12,975 nt of DNA, from the NCBI GenBank assembly GCA_001584585.1, contig LSYV01000017.1:1861542-1874516 (forward strand). The letters run 5' to 3'. Each line of letters opens with the position of its first letter. Position 1 is the first letter of the stretch. The DNA is from Gonium pectorale (taxonomy: Eukaryota > Chlorophyta > Chlorophyceae > Chlamydomonadales > Volvocaceae). Positions 7,301 to 12,975 of this stretch are shown one piece after another. Made by a program: the position numbers and the translations under genes. The notes under the pieces were generated by a model that ran no database searches, was not told the DNA's origin, and saw nothing but the letters and a program-made list of their open reading frames with translations.

Positions 7301-9195
7301 GGCGGGCGGGTGACGGCGGGCGGGCGGGTGACGGCGGCCCGGGCGGGTGACGGCGGGCGGGCGGGTGACGGCGGGCGGGCGCCCAACGACGCCACCGCAT
7401 CCTGCTACGCTGCGCCTGCGTCGTTCAGAGTGACAAAGCGTGGTGGCAGGGTTACCGGTAGTTGTAGTAATTGCCATGGATATTTGACCGCATGGCCGGT
7501 AGAAAAAGTGCTGCTGGGTGCGGGCGCGCCCGATTGGCGAGGGTGGGTGGGTCGGTGTGAGTTGTCATCGCGCCACCCACGTCCACTGCGATCAAAAAAG
7601 AGAAATCTGCAGAGAAAGAGGAGCCCGCCGATCGCGATCGCGCCGCCCGCTTGCTCGCGCACCAAGCCCGCGCGGCGCTGCTGCCCTCCTCCGCGCTGCC
7701 AACCTCCGATGCAGGCTGGTGAACCGGCTGGTGGGCGATGGCGCGCGGCTGAAGGCGGCCCTGCGCAACGAGGTGGGCTCACGGCGTGCGTGCTTCTCGG
7801 TTGTACGGGTCGCCGTACACATGCATGCACGCGTGCGTACGACATCCGGGTACAGCCAGGCAGGCCGAGTGCGGTGTGCTCGCCAACGGCGTGGCGCGAT
7901 ACACCTGTAGGGCGTGTGTTCCCCCACTGAGCAAACGGCGAGCTGACAAACAAGAAAAGCGCGTGCGGTTCGTGGGTGGGGGATGTGCGGGTGTGTGCTT
8001 TGGCGCGAGGCGCGAGGCGGAGGAGCCGGCGGCGACCGCACCCGGCAGGAGTCCGCTGGCGTGTATTCTTGGCTGCTGCTGCCGGTCGCGTGCGCAGGGT
8101 TCGAGGTGTCTCGACGTGTTAACCTGCTTGCAACCCACGTGCAACCCACGTACAACCCCGCCCGCGCCACGCCGCCAGGGCATGCGCCTCTCCACGGGCT
8201 CCACCTGGTCCGCTGTGGCCGGCGGCGGCGGCACCACGCTGACGGAGCACCGCAGGTGCGCTGCCGGGGTTGTGTGGATGGGTCTGGTGTGGGGGAGCGC
8301 GCAGTTGGTGGACCCATGGTGAGCACATACAGCGCGGGGCACGTGCCAAGCAGCGGGTCGGCATTCGGGGGGGGGGGTGTCGGGGGGGGAGAGGAACCGT
8401 GGCGCTTCAACGCGGCCGAGCCGCAAGCACGCCTCCATGCCCCCTGCCCCGGGCTGGGGTCTCTCACAGCGTCGAAAGGTAGGCGCGTCGCGTAACGGAG
8501 CCGTAGCGTGCGGGCCACGCCCACGCCGCTCCCCGAGCAGCCACCGCCATATCACCGCCACAGCTGTGCGCAACCGTCGTACATCGTACATCGTACATCG
8601 TACATCGTACATCGTACATCGTACATCGTACATCCGCACTTCCTGTGCACGCGCGCACTGCCCGCTGTGTGCGCCCGCGTCCGCGCCGCTCCGTGGCTTC
8701 GCGCCCTGGCCTCAGAATCAGCAGCAGCAGCGGCAGCGGCAGCAGCTGCTGACCTCAAGCCTCGCCGTCGTAGCCTGGCCCACGGCCCCACGCCGGTGCG
8801 CCCGGCCGATGCGACCGGGTGGGTGGGCTCTGTATCGCCCACGCACCTGGCCGGCCTCCCCGTTGCGCCGTCGGCACCTCGGCCACGCTTGCGCCCCTTC
8901 CGGTTGGCCGCTAGCCGGGCGGGTGGCCTCTCATCCCCCATCCGCCGACCTACCCACCGGGCGCACCACATACGCATGCAGCGGTACGACATAGTGCAAT
9001 GTCGTACAGCTGCGCTGCACGCCCTGTGCTGCTGCACGCTGTGCTCCCCCACCCCTAACCCTAACCCTAACCCTACCCTGCCCTAGCTCCCCCACCCCCG
9101 CCCCGCGACCTGCCTACCTACTGCGCCATGTACGCAGATGGCAGCTGAGCGTTGCGGACCCGGAGTACTGCCGCTGGAGGCTGCGGGGGAGCTAG
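4082..9195 (+). CDS. BTB/POZ domain protein, 7 exons, 474 residues
   Basis: The exons 4082-4363, 5027-5383, 6317-6784, 7087-7211, 7715-7772, 8179-8255 and 9138-9195 join without frame breaks to a 474-residue protein ending in TAG. Residues 1-72 are a Pro/Ala/Ser-rich leader. The BTB fold begins at about 73 (DASTADAVLAFPDGRS, then CHSQVLSAWSTVLRDLL). It is interrupted by an insertion (111-172), resumes with EEVPVRLP and WGQLLELIYPP, and ends with NIEVVILLADKYGMPGLLL. A Gly/Ala/Ser/Cys-rich stretch (about 243-345) follows, then YVWRWLHRADRLHME and a helical tail (CLDFIASEAVL, LVNRLVGDGARLKAAL) and the end WQLSVADPEYCRWRLRGS. BTB domains mediate dimerisation and often link substrates to Cullin-3 ubiquitin ligases. 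No Kelch, MATH or ankyrin partner domain is seen, so the actual role is unknown. Expanded families of such BTB proteins are common in this algal group. Confidence 0.87.
4364..5026 (+). other. BTB intron 1, likely GC-AG type
   Basis: A 663-base intron inferred between CAG|GCAAGC and ccgcag|GTG. The only GT near the exon end (GTGGGTGGG at 4377) would break the frame of the BTB fold. Four GTAC motifs cluster at about 4955-4995 just before the acceptor. No other coding content is seen. Confidence 0.65.
5027..5383 (+). CDS. BTB gene exon 2 (BTB core with insertion)
   Basis: After the acceptor gtcccgcag the exon continues the fold in phase 0 with VLSAWSTVLRDLLLAA. It then carries about 62 low-complexity residues rich in Ala, Gly, His and Cys before EEVPVRLPV, EAWGQLLELIYPP and PRPAVTW. 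It ends at a GTGGGTG donor, phase 0. The insertion has no internal GT-AG pair that would remove it cleanly, so it is taken as coding. Confidence 0.85.
5384..6316 (+). other. BTB intron 2, with T/G tract and CA-rich stretch
   Basis: A 933-base intron. It holds a stretch of about 70 bases that is almost only T and G (5590-5661), a run of nine Gs at about 5956-5965, CA-rich sequence near 6030-6060 and 6225-6270, and short direct repeats (gctagaatg near 6090-6110 and gcctagtctgttt twice near 6160-6185). No coding signal stands out. Confidence 0.7.
5590..5661. repeat. T/G-only low-complexity tract
   Basis: About 70 bases on the plus strand made of T and G with only three C and no A, including T runs of up to seven. 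It stands out sharply from the surrounding GC-rich DNA and lies in the middle of BTB intron 2, so it is not the polypyrimidine tract of an acceptor. Confidence 0.85.
6317..6784 (+). CDS. BTB gene exon 3 (end of BTB fold, Gly/Ala linker)
   Basis: The acceptor gcatgcag leads in phase 0 into DNIEVVILLADKYGMP and GLLLMCEEFLL, the closing helices of the BTB fold. About 100 residues of Ala, Gly, Ser, Cys and His-rich linker follow, encoded partly by GCC/GGC runs. The exon then turns ordered again with DPAYVWRWLHRADRLHMER and ends at a GTGAGC donor, phase 0. Confidence 0.88.
7087..7211 (+). CDS. BTB gene exon 4 (C-terminal helices)
   Basis: After gcgcccag the exon reads VVAHCLDFIASEAVLGPGG and ends EGLLAELRPCTLGR. 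The pattern of a Cys-containing helix after the BTB fold is common in plant and algal BTB proteins. The donor GTGCCT follows in phase 2, with an 18-bp minisatellite starting about 20 bases later. Confidence 0.82.
7231..7375. repeat. 18-bp minisatellite, 8 copies, in BTB intron 4
   Basis: Eight head-to-tail copies of the 18-bp unit cgggcgggtgacggcggg, nearly identical. Copy 6 is 19 bp long, and copies 2 and 4 carry single changes. The unit is a multiple of three, so long open frames result (repeats of RVTAGG), but these are shadows. It begins about 20 bases after the exon 4 donor. Confidence 0.95.
7592..7628 (-). repeat. Dispersed repeat, copy 1 (inverted relative to copy 2)
   Basis: The reverse complement of this stretch matches 12376-12413 almost base for base, including the exact 18-mer tttctctgcagatttctc, a shared start gcgggctcc and a shared T-run ending in tga. 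It lies in BTB intron 4, next to a perfect 12-bp palindrome (cgatcgcgatcg, 7629-7640). Confidence 0.8.
7715..7772 (+). CDS. BTB gene exon 5 (short)
   Basis: A 58-base exon between acceptor gatgcag and donor GTGGGC. The first base completes the Arg codon split from exon 4, and it then reads LVNRLVGDGARLKAALRNE, a plausible amphipathic helix. A longer version starting further upstream cannot be excluded, but this acceptor is the one that fits the phase. Confidence 0.75.
8179..8255 (+). CDS. BTB gene exon 6 (short)
   Basis: A 77-base exon after acceptor cgccgccag. It reads GMRLSTGSTWSAVAGGG and TTLTEHR and ends in phase 2 at a GTGCGC donor. It keeps the frame from exon 5 and into exon 7. Its sequence is not diagnostic of any domain. 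Confidence 0.72.
8579..8634. repeat. Perfect 7-bp tandem array (GTACATC)8
   Basis: Eight exact copies of gtacatc with no mismatch. Because 7 is not a multiple of three, all frames give the same heptapeptide cycle (IVHRTSY on plus, MYDVRCT on minus), which explains several spurious open frames here. The absence of variation suggests recent expansion. Confidence 0.97.
9053..9087. repeat. Short telomere-like (CCCTAA)n array
   Basis: Three exact CCCTAA units, then CCCTA, CCCTG and CCCTA. This is TTAGGG on the other strand. It is interstitial, about 50-85 bases before the exon 7 acceptor, and its C/T-richness may contribute to the pyrimidine-rich region upstream of the splice site. Confidence 0.85.
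9138..9195 (+). CDS. BTB gene exon 7 (stop codon)
   Basis: The acceptor tacgcag is followed by an A that completes an Arg codon, then WQLSVADPEYCRWRLRGS and TAG at 9193-9195. Of the 18 full codons, 17 end in G or C, as expected for a coding frame in this genome. The overlapping ATG frame (MAAERCGPG...) has many A/T third positions and is rejected. Confidence 0.78.
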
Positions 9196-9564
9196 CCGGC
9201 GGGGGCGCGGTGCAGCGAGAAGAGCAAGAGCGTGTGTGATGGCTGGGCTCTGCAGGTCGTGGCCTCCTTGAGGGATGTCGCCCCTGAGGTGTTGTCGCGT
9301 GACGACGGCTCGGGTGGAGGTGTTTGTGTTGATGAGTTCTAAAATTTCGGTTTAAGGGATTAGGGGTAAAACCTTACCCTAGACCCTATAAAGGCGGTGT
9401 GTGTGAGTGTGTTCATCAGTACTGCCAACTGAGTGCTGGTTTTGTTTTCTTTATGTGGACAGGTCCTCGTCATCGCCCACAACTGCGGGTCCTTCATTTG
9501 TCGTATCCGCCCATACATACGTCCTGGACCTGATGGCTCGTGAGGACACCCGCTTGACGACGGA

Positions 9565-9569
9565 TGTAA
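9565..9569 (+). terminator. TGTAA polyadenylation signal of the BTB gene
   Basis: TGTAA is the polyadenylation signal of Chlamydomonas and its relatives. This is the first convincing one downstream of the BTB stop codon and would give a 3' untranslated region of roughly 380-400 bases (9196 to about 9585), a usual length in the group. Confidence 0.6.
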
Positions 9570-9838
9570 CATAATGTTTAACGTAACATACGTGGCCAGG
9601 GATCTCTTGCACGTCTCCTTGGTCCCCTAGTCATCAGGGGCGAGTGGTTTGGGCCTTTTGGCAAACCCTCCAGCGCTCGGTTTGGTAACCGCATGCCTCC
9701 GGCCGACACATACGGCATCTTTCGCGGTGGCTGCCTGGATGGGTACCTTGCGATTCATGGACGGTTGGTGGCGGCTAGGTAGGCGGCGTGGCATCTGGCG
9801 GTGCTGTGCATGGGCCTGGCGCGCTGAGGTGCGCTGCG

Positions 9839-9940
9839 CTGCGAGGAACATGTTTCTGTTTTCCTTTCTGATCTGCGAAGAACGTGCTACTGGTTCCATT
9901 TTTGAGCTGCGAGGAACCTGCTTCGGTTTCCCTTTTTGAG
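9839..9940. repeat. 34-bp tandem triplicate
   Basis: Three copies start at 9839, 9873 and 9907, exactly 34 bp apart. Each begins ctgcga(g/a)gaac and ends in a T-rich part (ctttctgat or tttttgag). The copies have diverged noticeably, so the array is old. It makes open frames on both strands that are not thought to be genes. Confidence 0.85.
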
Positions 9941-9992
9941 CGTTAAGGGGTAGAGGGCTTGGGACTTTGGGGTCTCGTGGCGCGCTGTGGGT

Positions 9993-10045
9993 GTGTTGAA
10001 ATGGAACGACGCATACGACGAGCGTAAGCGCGAAAGTGATGGTGT
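9993..10045 (+). repeat. 53-bp inverted repeat, left arm
   Basis: Matches the reverse complement of 11599-11651 at 49 of 53 bases without gaps. Read on the plus strand from 9993 it gives VLKWNDAYDERKRESDG. Three of the four differences to the other arm are synonymous in this frame. Weak similarity continues upstream (FG.V.W.A.G in both) with a gap of about 60 bases. Confidence 0.85.
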
Positions 10046-10380
10046 GGGTGTTCTACATGCCCTATATGGTGTGTGTGTGTGGCGGGCGGGGGGCTGCAAC
10101 TGCCGCGCCCATGGCGCCTGGCAGGCCAGTCTTGCTTCCTTCCTTACATAACGCGGAATCGGCTCGCATCAACCATTACCGCCTAGAGGGCCTTGTGGGG
10201 ATGTCCACGGCACAGACAGCCCACCCGACACTATACCGTACTCGGCAGCAGCCCACGCGCGGCGCCCGGCAGCGGGGCGTTGTTGCCCGTGGCTGGCGGT
10301 GGCTCCGCCCTCAGCAGGCGCACGCCCACGTACGGCAGGAGGTCCACCGACCGGGAAATACACTGCCCAGCGCCCAGCGC

Positions 10381-10440
10381 CCTGGGGCCCTGGGGCCCTG
10401 GGGCCCTGGGGCCCTGGGGCCCTGGGGCCCTGGGGCCCTG
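10381..10440. repeat. 8-bp array (CCTGGGGC), 7.5 copies
   Basis: A perfect array of an 8-bp unit containing the palindromic GGGGCCCC-like core (ggggccc). Each unit is largely self-complementary, so the strand could fold on itself. It lies in the gene-less right part of the window. Confidence 0.95.
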
Positions 10441-11385
10441 TCTCTCTCACGCACGTCCCGCTGGTGTGCGCTGGGGTCGCTGTTGCGTTGGGCGTTTTCC
10501 TCAACGGCCGGGATCAGCGGCCGCTGCTTGACGGCGGTCTTATCGATTGCCGGTTTTGTCCAGTTGGTGTGGCTCGGCCGGCTGGGGCGATAATCATGTT
10601 GCTTAATGTTGTGCTGTTGCCTGGTTCACGTTGCCGTAGTTGGATGTTGGCCGCTTGGACGGCAGGGTCCATTAAGATGGCTGGTGGATGAGAGAGAGGC
10701 TGAAGGACTACGTACCCCCAACGCGGAGAGACCTGACCTGGAGCTTGCGTACTCCCGGCCGGTAGGTTGTTCTTCAACCTGCCACAGTCTTGCGCTTCTG
10801 GAACGGACTCACTGAACACCCACCTAGGACACCGGCCCCCTCATTTCGATTCGGCACCAGTACGGACGATGCGCGTGCCCGCTAGCTGGCGGCCACGCCA
10901 TGCCTTTTGTAATTGCGGACCGAAGACGTCGCAAGGTAGTTTTGAGGCGGGCGCAGGGGCGGGCGTTACCAAAGATTGCGAAGAGTGACAGAGAGAACAC
11001 TGGCCAACAGAAATGAGCCTTCCGTCGCGGTGTTCTGCTTTGGCGCCTAGGAGACACCGCCGACAGAACGCCGCTTCGCTCAACCTACTAGTACGGCAAC
11101 GTGTACATTACAACAGCTCCGCTGAAATAGAGCGGGTCCCCAGATGCCGACGAAACGTCAAAGCCGCCTGCAAGGGGAGGCGCGTCCAGGTGGTCGAAAG
11201 GGAGGCCAAGGTGAAGGCGGTCACGACACCAACCAACCAACCAGCCGCAGCGGCGTCGGGCACATCGTAATCGCGCACCGCCTGGAAACAGCCCCTACAG
11301 ATAGACCGCTCGGTTCGGACCCGCCCCACGCACTGCAGAAGGATGTCGATCCAATAAACGCAAACGCATTCATTTCCTTTCAATC

Positions 11386-11495
11386 ACAAGTTAGGCCCAA
11401 TCATCAACCGCAAGTCAGGCCTAACCGTCAACCGCAAGTTCAGGCCTAACCGTCAACCGCAATTCAGGCCTAACCGTCAACGGCAATTTAGGCAT
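11386..11495. repeat. 24-25-bp minisatellite, about 4.5 copies
   Basis: Consecutive units of the form cgcaagtcaggcctaaccgtcaac start at about 11385, 11409, 11433, 11458 and 11482. The inner copies are nearly identical and the outer ones are diverged (ttaggcccaatcatcaac at the left, tttaggcatgc at the right). Confidence 0.9.
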
Positions 11496-11598
11496 GCGCA
11501 ACGGGCATCGGGGGCTACACGGTCGGTGGTGGTCGCCGCCGAACTAACATGCAGGGACATCACCCCTTCGACTACCTCTGGAGCTGGGTCCTACAACA

Positions 11599-11651
11599 AC
11601 ACCATCACTTTCGCGCTTTCGCTCGTCATACGCGTTGTTCCATTTCAACAC
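11599..11651 (-). repeat. 53-bp inverted repeat, right arm
   Basis: The partner of 9993-10045 in inverted orientation. On the minus strand it reads VLKWNNAYDERKRESDG inside an 88-codon open frame (11810 down to 11544). It is either the far arm of a 1.66-kb inverted-repeat element or a fragment of a repeated coding sequence. I do not recognise the peptide. Confidence 0.85.
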
Positions 11652-12375
11652 ACACATGCGATGCTTTCCGGCGTGCGAGCATTTCGCGCCAGCCGTCCCC
11701 ATCTGGATCTCATATGCCAGGAGCCGAGCGCCATCCGCCCACAAGACACCCCCGAAAGAGATTGTTGTTACCAGGTGACCCTGAGCCGCCCGACGGGCGA
11801 AAAGCCGCATCGGGGCAGTACCGTATCCGTGCAGCGTACGGCATCAAGCTGGACCCAACACGCAGCTAGCTATAGCAACTCAGCCAACGCACCTCCTCCA
11901 CATAACATGTGCAACATTTTTGGGCGGAGCCCCCGCCGCGAAGCGGCATTGGGGGGGCATTGGACGGCCGTCCGTCCGTGCGTCCGGACCAAACTCCTTC
12001 CCACGCTAAACCAATTAGTGGAGTCTCATACTAATAGTATTCCTTATATGTGTGTAGAATTCCATAGCCGTTGGTTAGCATTTGGCGCTGGTCAACGCGT
12101 CAATTGGCTGGTCAGCATTGGAAAGCTGCCCCACCCAAACAACACCAACTGCGCTGGGAAATAGCCACGATTATACCGTGAGATATGCACATACAGCTGC
12201 TATGCGCCCGGTCTCTGAGTTGCTTGCTGGCGCTCACAATTCTCGCAACCATGTCAACTCATGGACCCGGCACGGTTCCGACTAAACCCGCACAAGCCAA
12301 GCGGACCTTCTCTAACGAACGTTGATGCCCGTTTGCGAACAAGCACTGGGGTTCATGACGCGTTAACGCGTTCGG

Positions 12376-12413
12376 GCGGGCTCCCTATTTCTCTGCAGAT
12401 TTCTCCTTTTTGA
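12376..12413 (+). repeat. Dispersed repeat, copy 2
   Basis: Partner of the copy at 7592-7628. It also sits next to a perfect palindrome, here 14 bp (acgcgttaacgcgt, 12358-12371), at the same end of the repeat as in copy 1. The shared layout suggests a repeat family with a palindromic end. No encoded protein is seen. Confidence 0.8.
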
Positions 12414-12975
12414 CACGGTTGTGGCTCGCTCCCCTACCCCGTAAAAAGAGAACTAGAAACGGGGAAGGCAGCCTCTACGGACATACACACCCGTAGGGCG
12501 GGTATGTGCGGGTGCGGGTCTATACCGGTTGCCCCTGCCCATGCATCCGCTACGGTACACATACACGCTCCATCCTTCATGGCCTAAATCCCCGGTACGG
12601 TCTCACGGGGCTCCGCCTTTTTCCAAGCTTCAAGGAAGCTTTTCCCCTACTTGTCCAAGTCAAACCGACCCCAATCGTGGAAGGCGAGCTCGCCAATAAG
12701 AGTGAGCGCATCAATGCACTTCAAACCATGGGGTCACGGCACGTAGATCCTTTGCTTTCGCGCACTGGGACAAGCGGCGCGCCACGCGCTGCCGCAAATC
12801 CACTGACAAGACCAGCTGATAACGATGTAAACCCCACGGAAAGGGATTCAGTGTTCCAGCCCAAGATCCGTAACCGCCAACAGCCACTCACCTTTCTGCG
12901 CTTGCGTGCGCCTACTTTGTAGTTTGTACACATAGGGGGCCTCACGTGGAGCCCATTCGCAACAACGCATGCATG

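Larger units (their letters stand above)
8256..9137 (+). other. BTB intron 6, repeat-bearing
   Basis: An 882-base intron between exons 6 and 7. It contains the 7-bp array, a CAG/CGG stretch at about 8720-8750, several GTAC motifs and a telomere-like CCCTAA array near its 3' end. The segment at about 8390-8470 is open in one frame (EPWRFNAAEPQ), but no acceptor and donor pair places it in the message. Confidence 0.65.
9586..12975. other. Gene-poor, repeat-rich region to the right edge
   Basis: These 3.4 kb hold several open frames of 60-210 codons on both strands, but none has the high third-position GC of the two genes, a recognisable domain or a convincing exon structure. The sequence is less GC-rich than the genic half and contains the 34-bp, 8-bp and 24-bp arrays, the inverted 53-bp pair and one copy of the dispersed 38-bp repeat. 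It is best described as intergenic DNA with degraded mobile-element content. Single-exon genes of unknown type cannot be ruled out. Confidence 0.5.

Noticed and set aside
7238..7930. A 230-codon plus-strand frame starting in the 18-bp minisatellite.
   Set aside because: The start is pure repeat (RVTAGG cycles) and it crosses exon 5 in the wrong frame.
8579..8634. The 7-bp array as a CRISPR-like repeat.
   Set aside because: Units are contiguous with no spacers. It is a simple tandem array in an intron.
7592..8639. Long minus-strand open frames of 286-310 codons.
   Set aside because: They lie antisense to BTB exons 5 and 6 and owe their length to GC-rich composition and to the 7-bp array. Their composition is Arg/Pro/Ala-rich with no domain.
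9258..9344. A coding-like stretch after an acceptor (ctctgcag, then VVASLRDVAPEVLSRDDG to a stop), as an alternative last BTB exon.
   Set aside because: It is open only in phase 0, whereas exon 6 ends in phase 2 and gives a stop after a few residues here. No donor in exon 7 leads to it. Left as 3' untranslated sequence.
9627..9899. A 90-codon minus-strand frame rich in basic residues, possibly a mobile-element nucleic-acid-binding protein.
   Set aside because: No zinc knuckle or catalytic motif, and it overlaps the 34-bp repeats and BTB 3' flank. Composition alone is not enough.
11526..12164. A 212-codon plus-strand open frame in the gene-poor region.
   Set aside because: No recognisable domain, mixed third-position composition, and it overlaps the 53-bp inverted arm, where the opposite strand shows the coding-like pattern.
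12506..12922. A 138-codon plus-strand open frame.
   Set aside because: No family resemblance, and no splice context or polyadenylation signal links it to a gene. Cannot be supported.

Overview
The window looks like nuclear DNA of a green alga of the Chlamydomonas/Volvox (volvocine) type. It is GC-rich, and its genes are split into short exons with very high GC at third codon positions. Introns run from about 300 to 930 bases, contain many minisatellites and use GT(G/A)GG(T/C)-like donors. A TGTAA polyadenylation signal, typical of this group, lies downstream of the plus-strand gene. There is no sign of prokaryotic operons, tRNA or rRNA genes, or CRISPR arrays.

Two genes can be assembled exon by exon with consistent splice phases. 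They lie head to head, with 866 bases between their start codons. On the minus strand (3215 down to about 652, possibly 431) is the N-terminal half of a MATE-family membrane transporter, identified by the FRGFKDTRTPL motif and the alternating hydrophobic helices. Its C-terminal half is not visible; it either lies beyond the left edge, past a G-rich 17-bp minisatellite, or has been lost. On the plus strand (4082-9195) is a complete seven-exon gene for a 474-residue BTB/POZ-domain protein. Its first intron appears to have a GC donor, and it has a long low-complexity insertion inside the BTB fold. Its introns hold an 18-bp minisatellite (8 copies), a perfect 7-bp array (8 copies), a T/G-only tract and a short CCCTAA telomere-like array.

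From about 9570 to the right edge (3.4 kb) no recognisable gene is seen. This stretch is a repeat landscape: a 34-bp triplicate, an 8-bp GGGGCCCT array, a 24-25-bp minisatellite, a 53-bp inverted pair whose differences are mostly synonymous in one reading frame, and a short repeat also present in inverted orientation inside BTB intron 4. These look like degraded or non-autonomous mobile DNA. No complete new biological system is evident. The repeat pairs are the least explained signals.
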